The translations under genes and the position numbers were made by a program. Below the pieces are notes generated by a model, which did no database searches, was not told the DNA's origin, and saw nothing but the letters and a program-made list of their open reading frames with translations. From Desulfosporosinus meridiei DSM 13257 (lineage in GTDB: Bacteria > Bacillota > Desulfitobacteriia > Desulfitobacteriales > Desulfitobacteriaceae), in contig NC_018515.1 in the NCBI RefSeq assembly GCF_000231385.2, positions 4,050,501 to 4,114,500 of the forward strand: a stretch of 64,000 nucleotides of DNA, given 5' to 3'. The first letter of the stretch is position 1, and the number at the start of each line of letters is the position of its first letter. Positions 18,113-26,743 of this stretch are shown in pieces.

Positions 18113-18385
18113 TCACATACCTCCGAAGGCTGCCAGTTGAGTGAGTAAATTCGTAGTGTAGACAGTTAAAACAGAAAGCATCCAGGGGCCCAATAAGAGC
18201 ATTACTGCTGCTACTGCGATCACTTTAGGTATGAAGGAAAGTGTTTGCTCCTGAATTTGGGTCATAGATTGAAAGATGCTGACCAGAAGACCCACTAATA
18301 AGGCAACTCCCAGAATTGGGCCTCCCACAAGAAGTACCGCTCCCACCGCTTCTCTTGCCATATACAGCACCTGGTTTTGGCTCAC
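18113..18385 (-). CDS. fliQ: Flagellar export apparatus protein FliQ
   Basis: A 90-residue protein with two transmembrane helices, the normal FliQ size. The motif VSIFQSMTQIQEQTLSFIPK is diagnostic. It belongs to the export gate with FliP and FliR. GTG start after GGGGGAAAAACA. The spacing to fliP is 18 bases; downstream, a repeat element separates it from fliR. Confidence 0.95.
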   Translation of the reverse strand: MSQNQVLYMAREAVGAVLLVGGPILGVALLVGLLVSIFQSMTQIQEQTLSFIPKVIAVAAVMLLLGPWMLSVLTVYTTNLLTQLAAFGGM

Positions 18386-18403
18386 TGTTTTTCCCCCTTT
18401 CTA

Positions 18404-19168
18404 CTATTTAAAGCTGTTTACTAAAGACTCAACCACCAAATGCCAGCCATCTACTAAGACAAAGAGAAGTAGTTTAAACGGCAGAGAAATCATCATCGGA
18501 GGAAGCATCATCATACCGATTGACATTAAGGTACTGGACACAATCATATCGATAACAATAAAGGGAATAAATATGGCAAAACCCATTTGAAAAGCTGTTT
18601 TCAGTTCGCTGATCACAAAGGCAGGTATGAGAACATAAGTGGGAACTTCCCTATAGGTTTTTGGTCGCTCCATCTTAGAGAGACCTACAAAAAGTTCTAA
18701 ATCCTTTTCCCGTGTCTGCTTAAACATAAACATCCTCAAAGGCTCTTCCGCCCTATCGATAGCTTCACTCTGAGTGATCTGATTCTGCATATAGGGCTGT
18801 ACAGCATTGGTATTAATCTGGTTCCAAGTGGGGGCCATGATAAAGAAAGAGAGAAAAAGCGACAAACCCACCAGTACTTGGTTCGGAGGCAATTGCTGAG
18901 TTCCTAAGGCGTTTCTCACAAATGACAACACAATAATAATCCGGGTAAAAGAAGTCATCATCATAAGAATGGCCGGAGCTAAGGAAAGGACGGTTAGAAG
19001 CATCAGAATCTGTAAAGAGGTACCTGTTTGTTCCGGTGCTGAAGTTCCCAAATCTAAGGATAAGCCTGCAGCCCAGGCGATTTTGGGATTAGACAACACT
19101 CCCAGACCTATCAGGCCAAGAGATAGACCTAATGTGAATAGCTTAATTTTCCGGCCTGAAGAAGACAC
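18404..19168 (-). CDS. fliP: Flagellar export apparatus protein FliP
   Basis: A 254-residue membrane protein with a cleavable-type N-terminal signal and about four further helices. Diagnostic stretches are TSFTRIIIVLSFVRNALGTQQ, FFIMAPTWNQI and PAFVISELKTAFQMGF. It forms the core of the export gate. The GTG shares one base with the fliO stop, so translation is coupled. Confidence 0.95.
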   Translation of the reverse strand: MSSSGRKIKLFTLGLSLGLIGLGVLSNPKIAWAAGLSLDLGTSAPEQTGTSLQILMLLTVLSLAPAILMMMTSFTRIIIVLSFVRNALGTQQLPPNQVLVGLSLFLSFFIMAPTWNQINTNAVQPYMQNQITQSEAIDRAEEPLRMFMFKQTREKDLELFVGLSKMERPKTYREVPTYVLIPAFVISELKTAFQMGFAIFIPFIVIDMIVSSTLMSIGMMMLPPMMISLPFKLLLFVLVDGWHLVVESLVNSFK

Positions 19169-19638
19169 TATTTTTCGACCTCCTCAAGCAAGCGTTCCAA
19201 TTCATCAGAGAATGGATCTTTTGATCGTGACCTTCTTTTCCAAAGGCTGTGAACCGTTTGAAACCACCCTTCCACTCTTTCAGTAGGACGTGTGGCAATC
19301 TCTTCGAGAATCTCAGCAGCAACCTGTGGATCATTGATTTCACTGATTTTGACCAAGTGGTGATCTGAGCCTCCGAGAACTTGGAGCTGACCGGCAATTT
19401 CTACGAGATACAAGCTTTGTTGTCCACTTAACATCTGTCGATCCAGAACCCTGGCCCAGGGAGCACTCATGGTTCGCAGGTTAGCCTTATTAAGACGCCT
19501 AAGAATCCATAGAGATACAAACAAAATAACTAGAAAAACCATTAACGTTCCCAGAAGCCCCCACCACGAGAAAACAGACGGTGTAACCGCCGGAGCGGTT
19601 CCACTCGAAGGAAGCAGTTGGTCTTCGTTAAAGGGCAT
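19168..19638 (-). CDS. fliO: Flagellar biosynthesis protein FliO
   Basis: A 156-residue single-pass membrane protein. One helix near residues 25-47 (GLLGTLMVFLVILFVSLWIL) is followed by RRLNKANLR and a small cytoplasmic domain with QSLYLVEIAGQLQVLGGSD, the FliO hallmark. FliO assists FliP assembly. It begins directly after cheY and overlaps fliP by one base. Confidence 0.88.
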   Translation of the reverse strand: MPFNEDQLLPSSGTAPAVTPSVFSWWGLLGTLMVFLVILFVSLWILRRLNKANLRTMSAPWARVLDRQMLSGQQSLYLVEIAGQLQVLGGSDHHLVKISEINDPQVAAEILEEIATRPTERVEGWFQTVHSLWKRRSRSKDPFSDELERLLEEVEK

Positions 19639-19639
19639 A

Positions 19640-20002
19640 TTATTTCAACGCCTTCGTAACAGCCTCGACAACCCGTTCCCCTTGAAAAGGCTTAACAACG
19701 AAGTCTTTAGCTCCTGATTGAATCGCTTCAATAACCATGGATTGCTGCCCCATTGCACTGCACATAATAATCCGTGCCCTGGCATCAAATTTACGAATTT
19801 CTTTAACTGCTTGAAGCCCATCCATTTCCGGCATTGTGATATCCATAATCGTGAGGTTCGGTTGCAGTTCCTTATACTTTTCTACTGCGACAGCCCCATT
19901 TTCAGCCTCACCAACTACGTTAAACCCATTCTTCAGTAAAATGTCCTTAAGCATCATTCTCATAAATGCAGCATCGTCAACGATCATAATTGTAGAACTC
20001 AT
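19640..20002 (-). CDS. cheY: Chemotaxis response regulator CheY
   Basis: A 120-residue single-domain receiver. Phospho-acceptor Asp54 (TIMDITMPEMDG), acidic pair Asp9/Asp10, and Lys104 (VVKPF) are all in place. CheA phosphorylates it; CheC and FliY dephosphorylate it; CheY-P acts on the switch protein FliM. The ATG at 20002 follows AAAGGAGG; the longer frame upstream has no RBS. Location between fliY and fliO is the standard Firmicute order. Confidence 0.95.
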   Translation of the reverse strand: MSSTIMIVDDAAFMRMMLKDILLKNGFNVVGEAENGAVAVEKYKELQPNLTIMDITMPEMDGLQAVKEIRKFDARARIIMCSAMGQQSMVIEAIQSGAKDFVVKPFQGERVVEAVTKALK

Positions 20003-20049
20003 TAACATTTCCTCCTTTATCTTTTCAATGCTCACTTTTATAAGTGGCA

Positions 20050-21315
20050 CTATCTTAGAGAATTCATCCGTTCTAACGGATGTACAATGTCCGTAATTCT
20101 TATCCCAAAGGTCTCATTAATCACAACTACCTCGCATTTGGCTATTAACTTACCATTAACAATCATATCCACAGGCTCACCTGCTAAGCGATCCAGCTCT
20201 ATGACTGATCCAGGTCCCATATCAAGGATTTCCTTAATGGTTTTTTTCGCTTTCCCCAATTCAACACTTATCTGCAAGGGCACATCTAAAATTAAACTTA
20301 GATTATCAGGGTGGGGCATGGGCGAACCTGGCTGAAGCGGTGCAAATTGAGCGGGTTGAACAGGCGTCTGAACTCTCGGTTGGTTACTATACTGACCATT
20401 AGGCTGACCACCCATCCCATAGGCGGGATAATCATTAGGTGCCGGATATGGTGACGTATCATAGACGGGAGTTTGATAGACTGGCGGTGGAGATGCCTGA
20501 AGATTATCATAAGCAGTCGGTGCAGGAGTTGGTGCCGGTTGAGAAGTGGCAGCAGACTCTGCGGTTGAAGCCGTGGAACTGCCCCCCCCCATTGCCCCCA
20601 TCAACTTATCGACCATACCTTTGGCTACACTGACAGGAATCACTTGAACAAGAGTACTGTCAATAACATCTTCCACAACCATTCGGAAAGAAATCCGAAC
20701 TAGAGGTTCTTCAAGAGGCAGGAAGTCATGAATGACATCTTTGCCATCCAGCATATCGTTAAGGACTAAATTCGGCGGAGTAATATCTACCATGGCATTA
20801 AACATAGTTGACATTGAAGTTGCCGCAGAACCCATCATTTGGTTCATTGCCTCGGAAATACCGCTTATTTGAAGTTCTGAAAGCTCGGGGGAAGGATTTT
20901 TCCCGTCCCCTCCCATCATCAGGTCAACAATTACTGCCCCATCCCGTTGAGAAAGAATCAAGAGATTCGAACCCTCAATTCCAACTTTATATTTGACATC
21001 ACATATTACGGAAGGGATCGGATAATCCTGACGAATCTGTTCTGAGGTCGTCAAATCTACTTTCGGAGTTGTAATATCAACCTTTTTGCCTAAGAGCTGG
21101 GATAATGTGGTGGCTGCGGTACCCATGGAAATATTGGCGATTTCGCCCAGAGTATCTTGTTCCATCTCATTAAGAAAGTCAAATGCTGCCGAAGCAGGTG
21201 CTGATGTCGTTATAGGTATTACCGGTTCTGATTCAGCCGGTGTATCTAGGTCTGGTTCTAAGGTTCCCCGTAACAGCGCGTCAATCTCTTCTTGGGTGAG
21301 AGATCCACTACCCAT
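20050..21315 (-). CDS. fliY: Flagellar motor switch phosphatase FliY (FliN/Y)
   Basis: A 421-residue switch protein. The N-terminal SLTQEEIDALL resembles FliM's CheY-P binding peptide. A CheC-like domain (about 50-240) has E-x-x-N phosphatase motifs (LGEIANISMGTAATTLSQ; SEAMNQMMGSAATSM). A Pro/Gln/Tyr-rich linker (about 250-330) precedes the C-terminal SpoA/FliN domain (LDVPLQISVELGKAKKTI...MGPGSVIELD). It joins FliM and FliG in the C-ring and lowers CheY-P. A run of nine G in the coding strand lies in the linker (20582-20590). Start chosen at the ATG after GGAGGGGAACAAG. Confidence 0.95.
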   Translation of the reverse strand: MGSGSLTQEEIDALLRGTLEPDLDTPAESEPVIPITTSAPASAAFDFLNEMEQDTLGEIANISMGTAATTLSQLLGKKVDITTPKVDLTTSEQIRQDYPIPSVICDVKYKVGIEGSNLLILSQRDGAVIVDLMMGGDGKNPSPELSELQISGISEAMNQMMGSAATSMSTMFNAMVDITPPNLVLNDMLDGKDVIHDFLPLEEPLVRISFRMVVEDVIDSTLVQVIPVSVAKGMVDKLMGAMGGGSSTASTAESAATSQPAPTPAPTAYDNLQASPPPVYQTPVYDTSPYPAPNDYPAYGMGGQPNGQYSNQPRVQTPVQPAQFAPLQPGSPMPHPDNLSLILDVPLQISVELGKAKKTIKEILDMGPGSVIELDRLAGEPVDMIVNGKLIAKCEVVVINETFGIRITDIVHPLERMNSLR

Positions 21316-22303
21316 CTTGTTCCCCTCCTTCCTCAATAATTTCTGTAATCTGAACAGCCAGATGTTCTCCGTTTAAACCGGGAAGAGACTTAAATTTCAT
21401 GAAATCTCCCACATAGATTGGCAACGGATCCTTTACGGATTGATTCAATGGTATGACATCCCCCTTAGCCAGCTCCAACAGATCTCTGACTAAAATCTCT
21501 GAATGACCCAGGAAAGCGACCATATCCACCTTCGCCCATTCAATTTTTTTGCGGATCGCTTGTACTTGTTCGGGAGACGTAACTTTAGCCTCTGTAGAAA
21601 AGAGGAAAAAAGTGCTTAATTTATCTAAGATAGGTTCCAGAACGAGATAGGGCATACAGATATTAATCATCCCTATTGCCTCACCAATCTTAACCTCTAG
21701 AGTAATCAGTACAACCATTTCATTGGGAGCAACAATTTGAGTGAACTGAGGATTTGACTCCATGGACAAAAACTGTGGTTTTAGCTCGTATACTTCTGCC
21801 CATGCCTCTTCAGTGATATTAATCATCTGAACTAATCGATTTTCAATAATTGTCTTTTCTATCTCCGTTAGGTCTCGATTCTTCTCAGTTCCTTCCCCTT
21901 GTCCCCCTAAAAGGCGATCCACCACCGCAAAGGTGAGGGATGGGCTAAGCTCTAATAATAGCGTACCTTCTAAAGGACTTAAAGAATACAAAGCTAAACA
22001 AGTGGGATTAGGCAAGGATCGAATAAACTCATCATAAGTGATTTGCTCAATTGATATAACTGAACTCTCAACAACCGAATGTAAGTTCCCAGAAAAGAAA
22101 GTTGTAAGCCCTCTGCAAAAATTCTCATGAATATTGTGCAGGGAGTGAATCTGATCTTTGGAAAACTTATTCGGACGCTTAAAATCATACACTCGAATCC
22201 TTTTTTGGGTCTTAGTTGTCTTCATTTCCTCAACGTCGACTTGTCCATCGGACAGCGCATTGAGCAAAGCATCAATTTCAGCTTGGGACAAGACGTCTCC
22301 CAT
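21308..22303 (-). CDS. fliM: Flagellar motor switch protein FliM
   Basis: A 331-residue C-ring protein. The N-terminal CheY-P binding peptide is VLSQAEIDALLNAL; the middle domain has YDFKRPNKFSKDQI; the C-terminal SpoA domain includes LGHSEILVRDLLELAKGDVI. The end overlaps fliY by eight bases. ATG start after a GGGGGGG-rich RBS. A 154-bp gap to fliL carries a degenerate heptad element. Confidence 0.96.
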   Translation of the reverse strand: MGDVLSQAEIDALLNALSDGQVDVEEMKTTKTQKRIRVYDFKRPNKFSKDQIHSLHNIHENFCRGLTTFFSGNLHSVVESSVISIEQITYDEFIRSLPNPTCLALYSLSPLEGTLLLELSPSLTFAVVDRLLGGQGEGTEKNRDLTEIEKTIIENRLVQMINITEEAWAEVYELKPQFLSMESNPQFTQIVAPNEMVVLITLEVKIGEAIGMINICMPYLVLEPILDKLSTFFLFSTEAKVTSPEQVQAIRKKIEWAKVDMVAFLGHSEILVRDLLELAKGDVIPLNQSVKDPLPIYVGDFMKFKSLPGLNGEHLAVQITEIIEEGGEQDG

Positions 22304-22334
22304 CAAATCCCCCCCTTCAATTTGATTTTCAATA

Positions 22335-22457
22335 TTCGCTAGTCATGGTTTGAATTATATTCTCAGAAATGTGGTAAAACCACATACTCTTTTGATAATT
22401 AGCCACAATAATTCCGGTATTCGCGTTTTTTCCACCGACGAACATCGTCGAACCACG
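22335..22457. repeat. Degenerate heptad element between fliL and fliM
   Basis: 22335-22355 reads as three heptads (TTCGCTA, GTCATGG, TTTGAAT). 22434-22456 reads on the other strand as CGTGG followed by TTCGACG and TTCGTCG units. This matches the paired-end plan of the clearer copies at 9581 and 17971, but is decayed. Confidence 0.45.
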
Positions 22458-22892
22458 TTATTGGTAGACCAAGGATAAAAACAGCACATCCGTTACATGA
22501 TTTTCAGCAACCTCATTCAGCTTTTCCACTAAATCTTCACGTAACTTTTCTCGACCTGTGGAATTTTGTACATCAGCAAGAGTTTTATTCGCTAAAACAG
22601 TATTGACCCGGTCTTTTAAGAATGCGTCTTCCTCTTTTAACGTCTCTGCTACCTTATCATCAGTCACTTGGACGGTTATTGAAGCTTTTAGAAAGCCTCC
22701 GCCTTGCAAGTTCACTGTAAACTCCCCAATGGGAAGCAACGGTCCGGTCTTTTTAATTTCCTTAACATGGGCCTTAGAACTTTCTTCCGAAGTCCCCAAG
22801 AAAAACTTTTGAACTCCGAGAGTTCCTCCGGTTCCAAGACCCACTCCTATGAACAAGGAAATGATCACAAAAATTAAGGATTTTCGGTTCAT
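22458..22892 (-). CDS. fliL: Flagellar basal-body protein FliL
   Basis: A 144-residue single-pass protein. The N-terminal membrane helix (SLIFVIISLFIGVGLG) is followed by a periplasm-facing domain with TVNLQGGGFLKASITVQV and the C-terminal TDVLFLSLVYQ-type end. FliL surrounds stators and supports torque. The ATG at 22892 follows GTGGAGGAG; the longer upstream frame overlaps flbD and lacks an RBS. Confidence 0.9.
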   Translation of the reverse strand: MNRKSLIFVIISLFIGVGLGTGGTLGVQKFFLGTSEESSKAHVKEIKKTGPLLPIGEFTVNLQGGGFLKASITVQVTDDKVAETLKEEDAFLKDRVNTVLANKTLADVQNSTGREKLREDLVEKLNEVAENHVTDVLFLSLVYQ

Positions 22893-22896
22893 AATC

Positions 22897-23100
22897 TTAT
22901 TGCTCCTCCACTTTATAAGTCTGATAACAACGTCTGCGGAATTCGGCAATACGTTCGATGAGAACTTCGATTGCCTCTGATACCACGTATTTATTTCCTC
23001 CCGTTAAGGTTATGACCGTATCCGGGGTTTCTTCCATTAGTTCAATTAGGTCGGGATTCAAAGCAAATTGTTTTCCATTTAAACGAGTAACATAAATCAT
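22897..23100 (-). CDS. flbD: FlbD family flagellar protein (YlzI)
   Basis: A 67-residue FlbD-family protein (MIYVTRLNGKQFALNPDLIE, then TPDTVITLTGGNKYVV). The function is not well defined; it is a regular member of Firmicute fla operons before fliL. The ATG at 23100 has AAGGGATG upstream; the eight extra N-terminal codons of the longer frame are unlikely to be used. Confidence 0.88.
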   Translation of the reverse strand: MIYVTRLNGKQFALNPDLIELMEETPDTVITLTGGNKYVVSEAIEVLIERIAEFRRRCYQTYKVEEQ

Positions 23101-23142
23101 AACTTCATCCCTTCCGATCATCATAAATCATAACTTCTTTAA

Positions 23143-23601
23143 CTAGACAAGTTCACTGATAGCTTTTCTGCCAAGCCAGTGAAGGACTTGTCCAGTCTCA
23201 TCTAGTATCTTTTGTTCCTTTTGCAACTCAGCTTCTCGAAAGGCGGTTGCTTGTTTCTCTTTGAGACGCTCGTACTTTTCCACTTCACGATGTGCTTCTA
23301 ATAAATAATTCCGGGATTTCTCTAGGATAATTTCTTGTTCTCGCTGCCTTGCTTCACATTGACGAAGCTTCCGTTTTTGTTCCAATGCATAGACCTGGCA
23401 AATTCCCAGTTCTTCCGGGCGGTGCCGCCCGGCCTCCCGCTGGCCTTCTTGGGCTTCGTGATAACATGTTTGTTGATTCTTAAAGGCTTGAACATAGTTC
23501 TGCCAACGCTGGAGCTCCGAAGCGTACTCTTGTTGGGCTGATTCAAAGACCTGTTGAGCTATTTGAAGGCTTGCATCTAAGCGAAACCGAAATCGCGCCA
23601 T
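23143..23601 (-). CDS. fliJ: Flagellar export chaperone FliJ
   Basis: A 152-residue, highly charged, all-helical coiled-coil protein (MARFRFRLDASLQIAQQ at the start). FliJ sits in the centre of the FliI hexamer and links it to FlhA. Sequence conservation is always weak, so the call rests on size, helicity and position directly after fliI. The ATG at 23601 follows AAGGAGTG. Confidence 0.85.
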   Translation of the reverse strand: MARFRFRLDASLQIAQQVFESAQQEYASELQRWQNYVQAFKNQQTCYHEAQEGQREAGRHRPEELGICQVYALEQKRKLRQCEARQREQEIILEKSRNYLLEAHREVEKYERLKEKQATAFREAELQKEQKILDETGQVLHWLGRKAISELV

Positions 23602-23630
23602 TGCTTTCACTCCTTGATCCGGTACTCACC

Positions 23631-24932
23631 CTAACTAAAAATCCCTTGCAATTGTTTAAGCATCTCTGGATAGGTAACATATTCGTCGACCATTTGCCGT
23701 GAAAAACCTTGAATACGATCCATATGAGCAATGGCTGCATCAATCTTAGGATTACTTCCCGGAGTATATGCCCCAATGTCAATTAAATCCTTAGCATCAC
23801 GATAGATAGCGATATATTCACGAACCTGTCCGGCTAAAGTTTTTTGGTCAGGGCTGACAACATCATTCATAACCCGACTAACGGATTGCAAAATGTCAAT
23901 TGCCGGAAACATGTTCTGCATAGCTAATTCTCTCGTTAGAACAATATGTCCATCCAGAATACCTCGCACCGAGTCGGCGATAGGCTCATTATGGTCATCT
24001 CCATCCACTAGCACCGTGTAAATCCCGGTGATACTTCCTACCTCCGCCATGCCCGCCCTTTCCAGCAGCTTTGGCAAAAGTGCAAAGACAGAAGGTGGGT
24101 ATCCGCGAGTCGCCGGGGGTTCTCCCACCGTCAGGCCTACTTCCCGTTGAGCCATAGCAAATCGAGTCACCGAGTCCATCATCAGGAGAACGTTTTTTCC
24201 TTGATCCCTGAAATACTCTGCAACAGCAGTAGCAGTTAGGGCTGCCTTTAAACGCACTAAGGCTGGCTGATCTGATGTAGCTACAATAATTACAGATCGG
24301 GCTAAGCCTTCCGGACCTAAATCCTTCTCAATAAAATCTCGTAATTCTCGACCTCGCTCGCCGATCAGGGCAATAACATTGATATCCGCAACAGTATTTC
24401 TAGCCATCATCCCCAGCAGAGTACTTTTCCCTACACCTGACCCGGCGAAAATACCCATCCTCTGCCCTCGGCCGATTGTCAGGATTCCGTCAATCGTTCT
24501 AACCCCAACACTTAATGGGTCTTGAATTCGAGGACGCAGGATAGCACTTGGTGGTTTATTCTGCAGCGGGTATGCTGTTATCGTCTGAAGCGGGCGACCA
24601 TCCAGAGGATGTCCCAAGCCATCAAAAATCCGACCGAGAAGGCCGGGACCCACAGACACGGTCAACTTTTGCCGTTGAGAAAGAACACGGTCTCCGGGAG
24701 CAATTCCTTCAAGCTCTCCCAGGGGCATCAACAGTGTTGTCGAATCTCGAAAACCTACTACTTCAGCCGGAAGTTCCAGGCCGCCTCGGGTAATAATATG
24801 GCAATATTCTCCCACACTAGCCCGAGGACCCGCTGATTCTACCATCAAACCGACAATTTTGGAGACCCTGCCTTGAGCAGAGAACGGCTCTAAGCGATCC
24901 ACAGTCTCAGCTAACAGATTCCACGCCCCCAT
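23631..24932 (-). CDS. fliI: Flagellum-specific ATPase FliI
   Basis: A 433-residue ATPase related to F1 beta. Walker A is GIFAGSGVGKSTLLG; Walker B is NVLLMMDSVTRFAMAQREV; the signature GYPPSVFALLPKLLERAG is present. FliI energises substrate loading at the export gate, with FliH as regulator. It overlaps fliH by 26 bases and has its own RBS (GAGGAG, seven bases before ATG). Confidence 0.97.
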   Translation of the reverse strand: MGAWNLLAETVDRLEPFSAQGRVSKIVGLMVESAGPRASVGEYCHIITRGGLELPAEVVGFRDSTTLLMPLGELEGIAPGDRVLSQRQKLTVSVGPGLLGRIFDGLGHPLDGRPLQTITAYPLQNKPPSAILRPRIQDPLSVGVRTIDGILTIGRGQRMGIFAGSGVGKSTLLGMMARNTVADINVIALIGERGRELRDFIEKDLGPEGLARSVIIVATSDQPALVRLKAALTATAVAEYFRDQGKNVLLMMDSVTRFAMAQREVGLTVGEPPATRGYPPSVFALLPKLLERAGMAEVGSITGIYTVLVDGDDHNEPIADSVRGILDGHIVLTRELAMQNMFPAIDILQSVSRVMNDVVSPDQKTLAGQVREYIAIYRDAKDLIDIGAYTPGSNPKIDAAIAHMDRIQGFSRQMVDEYVTYPEMLKQLQGIFS

Positions 24933-25755
24933 GTTCGAGCTCCTCTCGTAAGGTATGTTCTAATTTATCTAATTGAGCCTCAAGCCGCCCATCAAAGATT
25001 CCCTCTTGACATTCCAGGAAACAATCGCCTGAGTTTAACGACTCATCGACAACCCAAGGGCAAGGAAGGTTTCCTTCCAGCCAACGGACATCGTCTGGAG
25101 ATACATGAAGTCGCCAGCCTTCTCGTTCTAAAGGCAACAAAGTTAAAGATTGAATAATAGCTACCAATCTTTGAGGTTCAACGGCTAAGGTGGAACGTAC
25201 AATTCGCTCAGCAATTTTAACGGCCAAATGAAGCAGCTCTCTATCAACTTTTGCGTATTCTTCCTGAACCGCCCTCTGGGCTAGCAAGAATAACTGATTG
25301 GCACTTTCGGTGAGCCGCTTTCCCTCAGCTTCTCCCGCCTTCCTGCCCTCTTGATATCCCTCTTCCTTCGCCAGTGGATAGATCTCCGCTCTGGTAGTCT
25401 CTCTAACCTCCTGCTGCATGTGCTCCAGACCTGCTTGGGCTTGATCTAGAAGTTCCTGTACACGGGCCTCAGCTTGTGCGAGCATTTTCTGAGCCTCAGC
25501 TTCAGCATCACTTATGATTTGGGCCGCTTTCACTTTAGCATCTTCCAGAATCTGATTAGCTTGTTCTTTCGTCTCTGATGATTCTCTCCAATTAGGCTGG
25601 TCACGCTTTTCAGTAGATTCAATCTCCTCGCCAACAGTAAGAACCGCTAAGCAGCTGCCTAACTGTTGGAACCCTTCATGATTCTCCACCATTCTCGGTG
25701 TTGATACCTCTACATCCCAGCTTTTGACGACACGACCATTAATAGATAATCTCAT
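24907..25755 (-). CDS. fliH: Flagellar assembly protein FliH
   Basis: A 282-residue protein: a short N-terminal part, a long charged coiled coil (about 80-170, with QANQILEDAKVKAAQIISDAEAEAQ-like heptads), and a C-terminal ATP-synthase-delta-like domain (LHLAVKIAERIVRSTL). It regulates FliI. I chose the ATG at 25755, which has AGAGGAGG upstream and overlaps the fliG end; the 30 extra upstream residues belong to the fliG region read in another frame. Confidence 0.9.
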   Translation of the reverse strand: MRLSINGRVVKSWDVEVSTPRMVENHEGFQQLGSCLAVLTVGEEIESTEKRDQPNWRESSETKEQANQILEDAKVKAAQIISDAEAEAQKMLAQAEARVQELLDQAQAGLEHMQQEVRETTRAEIYPLAKEEGYQEGRKAGEAEGKRLTESANQLFLLAQRAVQEEYAKVDRELLHLAVKIAERIVRSTLAVEPQRLVAIIQSLTLLPLEREGWRLHVSPDDVRWLEGNLPCPWVVDESLNSGDCFLECQEGIFDGRLEAQLDKLEHTLREELEHGGVESVS

Positions 25756-26743
25756 CACTGCCTCCTCTAGAGATAACGATGGCGCCGCTTTCTTCAAGCT
25801 TACGAATAACCTTAACGATACGCTGCTGTGCCTCTTCAACATCACGCAATCGTACTGGACCCATAAACTCCATATCGTCTTTGAGCATTTGACTGGCCCG
25901 AGAAGACATGTTGGCCATAATCTTCTGCGCCACCTCGGGATTTGATCCTTTCAGAGCCAAGCCGAGATCTTTAGTTTCAACATCACGCAGGACAAGTTGA
26001 ATGCCCCGGTCATCCAGCATAACGATGTCTTCGAAGACAAACATCTGCCGTTTAATCTGTTCGGCCAAATCAGGATCTTCAACTTCCAGAGAATCCATGA
26101 CGACTTTAACCGTTCCCGGATCAGTCCTATTAAGAACGTCAACAATACTTTGAATTCCGCCGGAGGCTGTATAATCCGTGGGAGCCAAGCTGGAAATTTT
26201 ACGTTCTAAGACTTTTTCAATTTCTTTGAGTACTTCCGGACTGGTTCGGCCCATTGTGGCTATACGCTTAGCCACATCTGCTTGTCGATCAGCATTCAAG
26301 CTAGCCAGTAGAGTGGCAGCTTTTTCAACGGGGAGGTGAGTCATGATCAAGGCAATTGTCTGAGGATGTTCCCCTTGAATAAAGGAAAAAAGCTGTTTAG
26401 GATCAGTCCGGCGCACAAGATCGAATGGCCTCATTTTCAGTGAAGTCGATAAACGGCTAATGATTTCAAAGGCCCGAGTTTCTCCAAGGGCTCGTTCTAA
26501 CACATCCCGAGCATAATCGATCCCTCCTTGGGAAATGTAATCATTAGCCATACACATTTGATAAAATTCATCAATCACATGATCTCGTTGTTCGGGAGAT
26601 ATTTTACCAACATTGGCCATTTCCAGGGTTAATTGCTCTATTTCCTGGTCGCCCAAGTGCTTAACCACATTTGCTGAGTTTTCGGAACCCAGAGCAATCA
26701 TGAGAATCGCTGCTTTTTGGATTCCGTTCAAAGCTTGCGCCAT
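25739..26743 (-). CDS. fliG: Flagellar motor switch protein FliG
   Basis: A 334-residue rotor protein. It has the N-terminal FliF-binding domain (NGIQKAAILMIALGSENSA), the armadillo middle domain with the EHPQTIALIMTHL motif, and the C-terminal torque domain (FVFEDIVMLDDRGIQLVLRDVETKDL) whose charged ridge meets MotA. ATG immediately follows the fliF stop (TAGATG). Confidence 0.97.
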   Translation of the reverse strand: MAQALNGIQKAAILMIALGSENSANVVKHLGDQEIEQLTLEMANVGKISPEQRDHVIDEFYQMCMANDYISQGGIDYARDVLERALGETRAFEIISRLSTSLKMRPFDLVRRTDPKQLFSFIQGEHPQTIALIMTHLPVEKAATLLASLNADRQADVAKRIATMGRTSPEVLKEIEKVLERKISSLAPTDYTASGGIQSIVDVLNRTDPGTVKVVMDSLEVEDPDLAEQIKRQMFVFEDIVMLDDRGIQLVLRDVETKDLGLALKGSNPEVAQKIMANMSSRASQMLKDDMEFMGPVRLRDVEEAQQRIVKVIRKLEESGAIVISRGGSDEIIY

